Of a stretch of 14,422 nt of DNA, positions 1-8,440 are shown piece after piece. Each line of letters starts with the position of its first letter. The first letter of the stretch is position 1. The DNA is from Tetmemena sp. SeJ-2015 (taxonomy: Eukaryota > Ciliophora > Spirotrichea > Sporadotrichida > Oxytrichidae), in contig JAJKFJ010024449.1 of assembly GCA_027382625.1 (NCBI GenBank), positions 1 through 14,422 of the forward strand, read 5' to 3'. The translations under genes were made by a program, and so were the position numbers. Under the pieces are notes generated by a model, which worked only from the letters and a program-made list of their open reading frames with translations, ran no database searches and had not been told where the DNA came from.

Positions 1-1
1 G

Positions 2-689
2 CCAGCTAAGAGGCAAGCACGATACCTTGACAAGGTTCAACTAAAGAGGAAGCAAGAGGAGAAGAAGAGGAAGATTGAGTTCATGAATCAGAAGCCTTAG
101 TGTATGGTGTCAGTAAAGTTTCAGCTATCTCAAAGCAAGTCTCCATGCTTGAGAGTTGTAACTTTAGAGGAGTGTGTTCAAAATTATCTCCACCATACTG
201 ATGAGAATAGTAGAGGCGCCATCATTCAAGAAGAGTATGCTTACGAGATCTTCCCTTACGAAAACATTGGAAAGAAGGAAGAGAGAGATCTTGAGTTCAA
301 GAACGAATTGACAGTGTTGAGAGAAGCAAGGAATAAAAACTTGCACTGGTGTTCTTTTCGATCATGATTACATCGCCATCGCCTTCCTAAATGGGAGAGC
401 ACACTAAGAGAATTTCTCAGCACAAGGCGCAACAATTACTAGCTTACTGCAATTCTCATTGACCTCGTGATGGAGTTGCATGAGTAAGGATTCGTGCACA
501 GAGATCTCAAGCCAGAGAGTGGTAAACTTTGAACCAGTCAGAGCAACTATAATACACTTCAACAGAGTTGTAAGAAGAGAAAACATTAAGGAAGCATCGG
601 TGCAAGGAACTCTACTTTTCCTAGAGACAGACTTGACTCAACGGTTAAGGGCAGTGGGACATTTTGTCCATATTTGCAATTATACTTGA
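2..689 (+). pseudogene. Decayed protein kinase, TBE 57-kDa-gene-like
   Basis: Read with TAA/TAG as Gln, the frame starting at base 2 runs through a Lys/Arg-rich stretch (1-100), an N-lobe-like part ending in ELTVLREARNKN (about 305-341), then a hinge and C-lobe part with LPKWESTLREFL (383-418) and the catalytic loop GFVHRDLKPE (488-517). A net shift near 516-521 moves the sequence to another frame, giving VVNFEPVRATIIHFN (519-563) and GTLLFLE. The TAA at 485-487 lies where a Gln fits before the HRD loop. The gene is dead: a TGA at 365-367 (with a short piece, FDHDYIAIA, in another frame around it), the DFG Asp replaced by His at 555-557, and no convincing VAIK Lys. It opens off the left edge. 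TBE elements of Oxytricha carry a 57-kDa gene with zinc-finger and kinase parts; the nearby TBE-type transposase makes that the best guess. No zinc finger is visible here. A relic of a cellular kinase is the alternative. Confidence 0.68.
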
Positions 690-1366
690 ATGAGATATGA
701 AACCAGAGGAATACTACTAGTGTGAAAGTGAAGATGATGCAATATAATTCGCAACAAAACATTGTAAGATAGACAAGGTATCAGAACCTTTGAAAAAGTT
801 AGTAAACAAAGTAATAATTAGTGAATTTTTTAAGAATTAAGTGACTAATCATAATTTTAATCAAATCTTAATTAAAGTATGTATATTAGAAGAACTCAAT
901 CATAATTAAACTAATATTAACATAAGAAAAGATACTTAATACTTATGCAAGGCGCGATTCATACAAGAAATTTGATTAATAAAGGTAAGATAAAATATAG
1001 AATTAAAGAAAGAAAGTTTCTTCTTTCATATTCTATTGTTACATGCTTTCTATCATTTTCATATTTTTCAACTTAATTACATAATTTAATCTAAGAGATT
1101 TAAAGTTTATTTTATATTTAAGCTGCGAGTATCAAGCATTATTGAGAACATTATCTCATTTTTACTCTTATAAAATTATATCATTATACCTTTAAAAAAA
1201 ATATATTAAGCCATTTAAATAAAACAAATGAGAAAGAGAACATATATATATATATTGAATTAAATATGAATTATAAACTTCAATATGAAAGTTTTAATAT
1301 TTAAAAAGCCTGCGGAAATTTTGATGAAAATTAATTCGCATATAGATATTAAAGTTATTATCAATA
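690..1366. other. AT-rich stretch without a recognised gene
   Basis: This stretch is rich in A and T with short runs such as (TA)n near 1240-1255. I see no frame with coding character, no RNA gene and no telomeric repeat. It separates the kinase relic from the inverted-repeat block and may be 3' flank of the kinase gene or eliminated spacer DNA. Confidence 0.6.
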
Positions 1367-1402
1367 ATTTGAGAGCCAAGTTTTAAACCTTGGCTCTCAA
1401 AT
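1367..1402. repeat. Perfect 14-bp inverted repeat, 8-nt spacer
   Basis: Left arm ATTTGAGAGCCAAG (1367-1380) is exactly complementary to 1389-1402; the spacer is TTTTAAAC. It is the first hairpin of the block. Confidence 0.95.
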
Positions 1403-1413
1403 AAAATTAAATC

Positions 1414-1464
1414 TATCAAAGCTAATTGATAGCTTTGATATAAAGCTATCAATTAGCTTTGATA
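1414..1464. repeat. Perfect 23-bp inverted repeat, 5-nt spacer
   Basis: Arms 1414-1436 and 1442-1464 are exactly complementary around GATAT. This is the longest perfect hairpin in the window and far longer than base composition would predict. Such a sequence could extrude as a cruciform or give a small double-stranded RNA if transcribed. Confidence 0.95.
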
Positions 1465-1622
1465 TTTTCTCCTATGGAGAAATAGATTCATAGCTTTCCC
1501 AGGGCACAATTGTGCTTCTCTCATGCTATGCATGCAGAGTGGTGAAAGCTTGAATCAGATGGGAGCTCTTAAACAGAGCTCATTTATGCTCTATATAATA
1601 GAGCATGCATAATTTTGGTTTT

Positions 1623-1667
1623 ATCAATGAGCTAGTTGCTGATGATAAGTTAGCATAGCTCATTGAT
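1623..1667. repeat. Perfect 12-bp inverted repeat
   Basis: Arm ATCAATGAGCTA (1623-1634) pairs exactly with 1656-1667. The 21-nt loop holds a weak inner pair (TGCT/AGCA). Confidence 0.9.
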
Positions 1668-1883
1668 GAAATCATTTAAATGAGGCGCCTGATCTGATAA
1701 AGATAAAATATCACAGATCAGTGATGACCTCTTACTAAGCATGCTCCCAACATTCTCATACTCGAATCTATTTAACTTATCCCAGCTCTATAATTTGTGC
1801 TTATAACACACATCCAGAACTTAGATCTACTCTCTCTATTTCCTTTGTCATCTTCTATCATCATTCTTTCATTTTTGTCATGA

Positions 1884-2969
1884 AAAACAATAATTCTCAC
1901 CTCATTTTTAGATAAAATTCATAAACATTAGAGCATACATATTGGAGAAGCTAGCAACATCTAAGAAGTTGTTTTGCTTCTTAGATTTAAAACGTTATCA
2001 CCTACTCATGATAGTCTAATTTATTTAAGCTACAAAGCAATAAGCTAGCTTGTTGGCTTGAGTCCTAGGCAAATAAAGATTATATGCACTCAAGCAATTA
2101 TTTTTGGCTTGGAATGTTCAAGAATCCTATATTCTCAAAAAAATAATTTGAGTCTCTCTGAAGAATAGCTTAGCTATATATGCTCTCAAGAAACTCTGAT
2201 AAAGCAGGCTGGTATGAGTATAGCAGAGAGGTGTGTCATCTTTCACCGATGATTCCCTAACTCATTCATAACAACTTCACAGATGAGGAGGCTTTATTAA
2301 CAGCATCGCATTAAGCGGAAGGCAGTCGTCATTTAAAAGTATTAAACACCTAGATAGAAAGAAAAGATCTAGCTCCTGGAAAGAGAGATGCTAGTGAACA
2401 TTCAAGCAAGAATTAATGAGGGAGTGGAGCTTCTCTTTGTTGATGAAGTGATGTTCACTATCTCAACGAAGCTAAGATTAGACTATAGCAATAGAAATCA
2501 CAATATCTCTGTCCAGGATAAACTGCAGTCTTAGGAAAGCTTAGCTGTGGTGTGCGGCATCTCTCCTTCAAAGGGGCTAGAAATTTACTATATTCACGAA
2601 AGATCAATAGACACAGACAAGTTCCTAGACTTTTTAATTGGAGTTCATGAAATCTTTAAAATGAGAAAGCTAGCGATTGTCCTTGATAATTTAAGAGTTC
2701 ATCATAGCAAGAGATCAAAAAGGTTATGCGAGGAATTGTAAATTGAGCTGATCTTTACTCCTCCCTATTCTCCTTAGTATAACCCTATAGAAAACTACTT
2801 TGCACTCTTGAAGAATCAATATAAGCGAATGAAGATAAGTGCATCAAACTTAAATGAAAAGATTAACGCGAGGAAACTCATAGCAAATTCATTTGCAAAA
2901 ATTAGTGATTCGACAGTTTAGAAATTATGTGTGAATAAACTTATTAAGCTTGGATTAACTTTTAAGTGA
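1884..2969 (+). pseudogene. TBE/Tc1-mariner-type DD34E transposase, one in-frame TGA
   Basis: With TAA/TAG as Gln, one frame is open from 1884 to the TGA at 2967-2969, interrupted only by a TGA at 2250-2252. In order it shows a helix-turn-helix region (AISQLVGLSPRQIKIICTQ, 2037-2093), a linker with MRRLYQQHRIKRK (2283-2321), and an RNase-H-like DDE catalytic core: Asp in FVDEV (2442-2444), Asp in VLDNLRVHH (2685-2687) and Glu in NPIENYF (2790-2792). The second Asp and the Glu are 34 residues apart, the Tc1/TBE spacing. Codon 2775, in PPYSPQYNPIEN, is TAG. The length, about 361 codons, matches the 42-kDa TBE transposase. There is no in-frame ATG near the front; an ATG at 1880 is in another frame, so a small indel or a non-obvious start is likely. 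In TBE biology this enzyme takes part in germline DNA elimination. The TGA makes this copy probably inactive. Confidence 0.88.
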
Positions 2970-2977
2970 AATTAATT

Positions 2978-3199
2978 TCAAATGTTAAATCTCATTTTGG
3001 AAAGATTTTAAGTGAGTCCTTCCTGATTTTGATTCATAGAGTTGTGAGCTGTAGCATCAATCATGAGAACATTAGATTGATAAGAATGCTTCTGAGCAGA
3101 GCCAGGACCATCAATGTTCTTGAATCTCTTCAGTGATGTGACTGGAGGAGGGTTCTACTTCTATCTTCTGGCCTTGAATACCTTAGCTGATTGCTTCAT
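2978..3199 (-). CDS. Basic ORF overlapping the 3' end of the upstream ORF; likely its shifted C-terminal part
   Basis: On the minus strand an ATG at 3199-3197 overlaps the TGA of the upstream ORF (ATGA overlap) and opens 73 codons ending at TGA 2980-2978. The start is very basic (MKQSAKVFKARRQKQNPPP) and a later part reads SNVLMIDATAHNSMNQNQ. It ends 8 bases from the convergent transposase stop. Eukaryotic genes rarely use ATGA overlaps, so this is more likely the C-terminal part of the upstream protein after a net one-base shift. I do not recognise the family. Confidence 0.45.
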
Positions 3200-3837
3200 T
3201 AGCTAAAGGGCTCTACCGTTTTTCTCTGTGAAATAAGTTTAAGTTACACGATAATATTTTTACTTGAGATGAAAGGATGGCTTGTGAGTTGAGATAGCCA
3301 CTCATCTGAGATGAGAATATAATCGCTCTTCTGAGCATCACCGGAGGCTGCATTCCTCTTGTCTTAAGTGGTCTTGACAATGTGTGCTAGATAATCTGGC
3401 TGGAGGGTGTTCACGACGTTGAAGAAGTATTATCTATCGATTGGTTTCTACTTCTCATCCATATCTGGTAGGAACCTCAGTAGATCTCCATCGTCTCTAA
3501 TTCCCTTGAACACTAGACGAACTGAGAGTTCATCATATTTAGGGACCTTGGTTATCTTGACCTCTGACATCTTCAAGAGACGTTTATCACCCTTGAGTAT
3601 CTGCCTGAAGTAGTCTCTGTTCACACCATCAATCGGTGGCATGTAGTAACTCACTAAAAATTTAAGTTTGAAATCCAACATATTTGTTTTACATATTTCG
3701 GTGAAGTATGTATAGAGATCGTGCTTCGATCTGAAGCGACCAGAGAGTTCTTGAGGAACCACTTTCATTAAGCTCTCGTCAAAGTCGTCCTCATGAGATT
3801 GCTCAAACTCTGTCCATTTTCTTTTCGAAGATTCCAT
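3196..3837 (-). CDS. Hypothetical protein, convergent with the transposase (possible TBE accessory ORF)
   Basis: The frame starts with ATG at 3837, reads MESSKRKWTEFEQSHEDDF, and runs 213 codons to the TGA at 3198-3196 if TAA/TAG are Gln. In a standard-code reading it would stop after DMDEK at 3448. The N-terminus is charged and the middle mixed (KMSEVKITKVPKYDELSVRL). No catalytic motif, membrane segment or signal peptide is obvious. The size, about 25 kDa, and position tail-to-tail with the transposase are compatible with the 22-kDa accessory protein of TBE elements, whose function is unknown, but I could not compare the sequences. It diverges from the helicase gene across a 370-bp spacer. 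The coding frame may continue after a shift into 2978-3199. Confidence 0.65.
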
Positions 3838-4023
3838 ATTGTTAAAACTGAAGTTTATTTATCGAATGAGATTATTATAGTATCCCAGTAGAGTTCATAT
3901 AGTAAATAGCTTTGATTTACTTAATTCTTAAACAGGGTTGATAGACTTGCTTTTATTATAATGAAAATTGAAAAATTTGAGCTTGTGATTTTATATTAGG
4001 ACTTTGTGATTTTTTTATCAAAT

Positions 4024-4060
4024 TTTGTGATTTTTTGTGATTTTTTGTGATTTTTTGTGA
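4024..4060. repeat. 10-bp tandem repeat TTTTTTGTGA
   Basis: Three exact copies of TTTTTTGTGA (4031-4060) follow a partial copy at 4024-4030 and precede a degenerate one (TATTTTCTGA, 4061-4070). The period is one DNA helical turn. Confidence 0.9.
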
Positions 4061-4125
4061 TATTTTCTGATCTGGGAGGCCTTTTTTATGTTGATTTCTG
4101 ATCTAAGAAAATTGATAGTTTAGGT

Positions 4126-4145
4126 CTGTGATTATTTAATCACAG
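4126..4145. repeat. 9-bp inverted repeat with the GTGATT motif
   Basis: CTGTGATTA (4126-4134) and TAATCACAG (4137-4145) are exact inverted copies separated by two T. Each arm holds the same GTGATT motif as the upstream tandem repeat, as a dimeric binding site might. Confidence 0.75.
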
Positions 4146-4207
4146 TCACTTTAATGATAACTCAAGATTAATTGATACTTGTATTTAATAACAACTTATA
4201 TTTAATA

Positions 4208-6882
4208 ATGAAGGAAGAAGGAAATGATATCTTCGACAGTGATGATTCTCGATATGAAGATGGGTTGAGCAGCTAAGATGATGAAAAAACAGTCACTACT
4301 AAAACTAGTAAGCAAGTTGCATCTAAGCAATCAAAAACTCATTTGCTAGGAAAGCGAAGTAAGTATCTCTTGAATTTGAGATGTATGTTCTAGAGACCAA
4401 AGAAGCCTATGGATTAGCGATGGATGATGAAGCAACATCTGTTCTTCAAAAAATCACAAAGGGTTATAAATTGACCATGAAGGAAATCCTAAATCACGTC
4501 TCTCTAAAAAAACCACCTCTCTCTCAATACGAGCTTGATGAGATCAGGGAGTTCATAAGAGTTAAGAGATAAAAGTTTAATAGGAAAGGTCATTCCTTAA
4601 GCATGATGTAAGAGAATGACGACGAACTAATTAACTATCTTTCGAATTTCTATCGAGAGTAATAGAAAGAGGATGGATAATAAGATAAGATAGATAAATT
4701 AACTCTCGAGGCATCTTCTATCCAAAACCCTGAAATGTAACTCCAGCAAATCAAAGTCTCTAAATTTATCTTGGAAAACTACAACGACCTTGAGATGGAA
4801 CTTAAACTTCAGGTTCAAAAATAGATCATTGAGAAATTCATCGAGAACCCCCAACTCATGCTTCACTGTCAAGAATATCAAATCAGTCTCGAGTAAGAAA
4901 AGCTGGACAAGCTATTTAAGAATAGAGAGTTAGACTAATTGAGTTTGGAACTAAAGAAGTTGAACTTCAATCAAGTACTCAACATACACTTCCGAATGTC
5001 AAAAACATTGACAACTCTTCCACACGAAGGATAAACTTTATACTATACCCTTTATCCATTTCTGAACTCGACCAAAATTTCAGAAAAGATAGGTGATGCT
5101 CATCAAGAAATTTTTAAGCAAATGATTCTCACCTTAAATAGGTACTTGTAAGATAACGACATTCTGTACAATTCACACTTCATCGGTCTTCTCATCGAGT
5201 ATTAACCTCTGATGCTTAGAGACAATACCTAACTTGAACAACACTCTGCTTCAATAGAACAGTACATAAAAGATCTTGGTTTTAATGCGGTAGAGTCCTA
5301 GTTGATTTCAAAGAATCCTATAAATTTCTTCTGGCCAGGTTTTATCAAGAAACTTATGGATTGCTCTTAGAAATCTAAGCAAGTTCTGATTGAATTCATT
5401 TCCAAAGTCCAAGTGCTCTCAGACCCTTATGTTATTTTCGATGAGCTATTAGAGCTGCTAAGATGTAGAGACATACTATTCTCACTGATAAACAAGAAGG
5501 AAAGAATAAAGCTCCCTATCGAGAGATGTCTGCTCATCCTTCAATCAATCAAAGACTTCTCTAAACAAGACATCATGAATGTGATCGAACTGGATGAATA
5601 AAACTGGATGAGGGAAATCACCAAGAGAACTTCATAGAGTTCATCTAAGAAGTTGGAAGAGTGCTAGAATAGAGAAGAAAACAAAATCATATTCCAAGAT
5701 GAGATCAAAGACTTTGAAAAGCGAAGGGAAGTAGATTTGGAAGAATTGATGCAAATATCGGAGAAAGTTGAAAATGTTTGTGATGATTACAAACACAACT
5801 AATACCAAGCAACCATTGCAGCTATTGTGCTTAGCTGCTCGAGCAGTACTATCCAGTGTCATCTTCCTACTGCATCTGGTAAAACCTGGATCATCAGCAT
5901 GATAGCTGAGTACTGGAAGCAGCGAGGAAAGAAAGTCCTCATCTTGGTGCTCAATGATATATTAAAAACCCAATCTCAACGATAATTACTTCCTCTTGGA
6001 ATCAATTTAAGCATAGAAACTATAGCAAATTTTTATGGTTAAAAGAACACTCATGAAATTGTAATCGTGGATGAGTATGACTAGATAATCACAACGCATC
6101 CGTTCAAAATGGTTTAAGGGAAAGTGTTTGGAATATGGGACTTAACTCTCACTCAATGCTATCTCTTCAGTGCAACTTGTGATCCTGGAATTTAGAGAAT
6201 CATTCAAAAAACTCTTGGATAAACTAAAATTCTCTCCTTCCAAAGTGAAGTTGAATTTGTATCAGGGATTCAGCAAGACCTAGGAGGAGATATCGAAATT
6301 TACAAAAAACAATCAGAGCGAGTAGATAATACCATAAAGCAGATAGAAAAGCATGCGAAGCACACTCCACTTATTATCTTTTGTGAGAAGGATACTCACG
6401 ACAAATATGAAAAAATAATTCGATAGATGGGAGTGATCAACTTCAAGAGGGGAGTGACTATTGAACACTTAGATGAAATTCAACAATGGCACTCAGGTGT
6501 ATTGATGATTAGCCCAGATGAATGCTGTGGCTACAACACTAGATTCAGGCAAGATGCCAAAGTGATCATCTCGTGTAATGTAAACTCTGAGAGTCAGTAT
6601 TAATAGATGAGAGGCAGAAGCTCCAGGACTAGAGGCATCCTCCAATCAGTGTACATGGCAGTCAGCAACTAGTCGAAGAGTTAGATCATCCAAGGTATGA
6701 AGAAACTCTCGATGCAGCAACTCTTTGATGTTGAGAAACTACTCGAAGTAGTTTACAAACGAAGAAACACAAAGATGCTATAAGAGGCACTCCAGTAATC
6801 AGTAGACAATAAGGATGAGATAAGATCACTCCAGCACTTGAAACAAGTGCTTGGCGAAAAAGATTTCAGAAAACTTTACTGA
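4208..6882 (+). CDS. SF2 DEAD-like helicase/ATPase (SecA-motor-like motifs), intact
   Basis: From ATG 4208, with one 35-nt intron removed, the gene encodes 879 residues and ends at TGA 6880-6882; 34 codons by my count are TAA/TAG read as Gln. Residues 1-510 are acidic at the start (MKEEGNDIFDSDDSRYEDG), then helical and Gln/Lys/Glu-rich with a coiled-coil-like part near 485-515. The motor follows: a Q-motif-like YKHNQYQATIAAI (517-529), Walker A PTASGKT (542-548), Walker B VDEYD (609-613), SAT (643-645), a second RecA-like domain starting near PLIIFCEKD (709), GYNTRF (763-768) and motif VI QMRGRSSR (788-795), whose conserved Gln is encoded by TAG. The tail (800-879) is helical. An ATP-driven motor on nucleic acid or protein is expected. 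The QMRGRSSR and VDEYD patterns recall SecA-type motors, so a protein-handling role cannot be excluded. The frame is uninterrupted, unlike its neighbours, which suggests recent selection. Confidence 0.86.
4359..4393 (+). other. Predicted 35-nt spliceosomal intron in the helicase gene
   Basis: GTAAGT at 4359 and CTAG ending at 4393 bound 35 bases, 91% A/T-poor in no particular way but with perfect splice consensus ends. Removal joins the frame from ATG 4208 to the main helicase frame in phase, forming an AAG codon from base 4358 and bases 4394-4395. Without it the first frame hits TGA soon after. A tiny internal eliminated sequence is the alternative. Confidence 0.72.
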
Positions 6883-7330
6883 CATTCTTTTACCATCTTC
6901 ATTTAGTCATGAGAAGGGTGTCTAATAATAATTAGTTCTCAAAGAAATGTATTAGAATTTTATTTACCCAAAAATTTACTAAATAATTTAAATCATTAAT
7001 CAATTTTAAAAGACTAAATAATGAAATAGTAGAATACTAAATAGGATACTAAAATAAGTAGAATTCAATTACTCTTAAATCTCAGATAATAAATTTAATT
7101 CTCTAAATAAAATTTGAGTAAATAACTATGGGAAAGCAATTCTTGCAATATCCACAATAGATAATACAAATTAGAAATTAAGAGGAGTTAATAAACCCTC
7201 AGGGAATAAATATATCACATTCATTACAAATGAAACTATATAACTTGAGTACACTTGCCAAATTAAGGAGTCACTCTTAAGACCGAGAAGCAGTTCACTA
7301 TATTTCGCATTTTAGGAGCAAGAAGAAAGA
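6883..7330. other. AT-rich spacer downstream of the helicase gene
   Basis: This stretch is AT-rich, with many short TAA-containing tracts near 7000-7130. The frame of the following ORF is open from 7118 without an ATG. No RNA gene or repeat is evident. Confidence 0.5.
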
Positions 7331-7807
7331 ATGAAGAATCTTCTGACTCACCATTTAATTCTAGCTCTGATATCTTCATTCTGTGGTGGTATCTATAAGC
7401 CAAAAAATAGCCTCATTAATACTTATTTGACTAAAATGAAAAGGTTGGAAAATTGCTAATACTTTTCGGTCACTTAGAGAATTTATAAAGCGAGGACAAA
7501 CCTTCATGAATTAAAATGTAAATCTTGGTTTTTTATCAACAGTTTCCTAAAATTCCTCTAAAAAAATGCACCTATATGCTTAAGGAATATATCTGAAGCA
7601 GTACAATTTGAACTATTTAACCTCTTAAATTACCCTATCTTTACTCCAAACTTCAAGGTGTGGATCTAGGAAGTTATATATTTTAAATTAAGAATGATAA
7701 ATTACAAATTAGCAGTTTTTTATTAATTAATAGTTAGGAATTAAGAACCCCTAACGGGCATATAATACTTAATCGATTTAAAGTAATTCACAGGCGTAAC
7801 TCCTTGA
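7331..7807 (+). CDS. Possible small secreted or membrane-anchored protein
   Basis: With TGA as the only stop, ATG 7331 opens 158 codons to TGA 7805-7807. The N-terminus (MKNLLTHHLILALISSFCGG) looks like a signal peptide: Lys after Met, a hydrophobic core, then small residues. The rest is Lys/Phe/Leu/Asn-rich with several Cys and hydrophobic stretches. The same frame is open back to 7118. With one stop codon in AT-rich DNA, open frames of this length arise by chance fairly often, and the base composition resembles the surrounding spacer. I do not recognise a family. Confidence 0.35.
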
Positions 7808-7855
7808 TCAGTTGTGACACGTCACCGTGAAAGCCCACCGTCGCAGTTTTTTATA
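7786..7855. other. GC-rich patch ending in a T run
   Basis: Within AT-rich DNA, about 60 bases are markedly GC-rich (CACGTCACCGTGAAAGCCC at 7819-7837) and are followed by TTTTTT at about 7848. A small hairpin GTGAC-AC-GTCAC lies at about 7813-7824. This could be the 3' part of a short Pol III transcript, but I find no tRNA A/B boxes and no match to U6, 5S or SRP RNA by eye. Confidence 0.3.
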
Positions 7856-8440
7856 ATTATAGATTAGTTATTACAATTGATGGAAATTGTTTGTCTATAA
7901 ACTATTCTTCTGGCTTAAATGTTTTCAGATGGTTCATGATTGTTTTAAGATACTATAGCTTGAGTTTAATTTGGAGTTGAGTTAATTTTCACGATTTTTA
8001 AAAAAAAATGAATTTTGAGGTGAAATTATAAGTGTGTAAAAATGAAATGAATTATAAAAACATCAGATTCTTCCTCAAAATCTATAAATTTTATATACTA
8101 CCAAATTTTAGTAGGTGAACTCATTCAAGAGTCTTAATTACTTTAAATTAACAAAAAGATAAACGTTAATATAAGAAAATGAGCTCAAGATTGATATTTC
8201 TAAGGGAAAGTGCAATAAATATTATGAAGGAAAACTCACTTTATGTTTTTGAAAGATTATAGTCAAACTGAAGCTGGGGAAGTGTTAAAGCAATATAAAA
8301 CTGACCAAAATTGCTGATTTCAATAATTATTTTAACTAATCTTGATTTTTATTCAAAATCTCGACAGTATTTAATTTTTAGATTAACAAATTTATAATGA
8401 AACTATTGATCGACTAATAGCATATTTATAGGTGATTTGA
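7856..8440. other. AT-rich spacer, nothing recognised
   Basis: The sequence returns to high A+T after the GC-rich patch. Neither strand shows a frame with coding character, and I see no repeat of note. It ends at the TGA at 8438-8440, after which the next open frame begins. Confidence 0.55.

Larger units (their letters stand above)
1367..1773. repeat. Block of nested perfect inverted repeats
   Basis: At least eight inverted repeats lie in about 400 bases. Arms: 1367-1380/1389-1402 (14 bp), 1414-1436/1442-1464 (23 bp), 1466-1472/1476-1482 (7 bp), 1485-1498/1544-1556 (13 bp, one bulge), palindrome 1504-1515 (12 bp), 1563-1569/1575-1581 (7 bp), 1586-1594/1598-1606 (9 bp), 1623-1634/1656-1667 (12 bp) and 1689-1696/1714-1721 (8 bp). 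Two longer-range pairs enclose several of these: 1480-1489/1764-1773 (10 bp) and 1560-1566/1743-1749 (7 bp). The whole could fold into a branched structure in DNA or RNA. It sits directly upstream of the transposase frame. Its role is unknown: a transposon control region, a structured RNA, or the footprint of repeated small insertions are all possible. Confidence 0.8.
3838..4207. promoter_or_regulatory. Divergent intergenic region with repeated GTGATT boxes
   Basis: This AT-rich spacer separates two genes transcribed away from each other (ORF starting at 3837 on minus, helicase at 4208 on plus). GTGATT occurs near 3984, 4004, 4027, 4037, 4047 and 4128, plus GTGATA at 4057. That spacing suggests a control region, but no factor is known. 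No C4A4 terminus is present, so a transposon end cannot be placed here. Confidence 0.45.

Noticed and set aside
1367..1773. CRISPR array
   Set aside because: The repeats are inverted pairs of different sequence and length, not identical direct repeats with regular spacers, and the host is a eukaryote.
3407..3613. Plus-strand 68-codon ORF
   Set aside because: It lies antisense to the 3196-3837 gene and is Ser/Leu/Ile-rich, as a shadow frame would be.
4699..5862. Minus-strand ORFs of 60 and 73 codons
   Set aside because: They are antisense to the uninterrupted helicase frame.
7786..7855. tRNA gene
   Set aside because: No B-box-like GGTTCGANNCC and no cloverleaf could be drawn on either strand.
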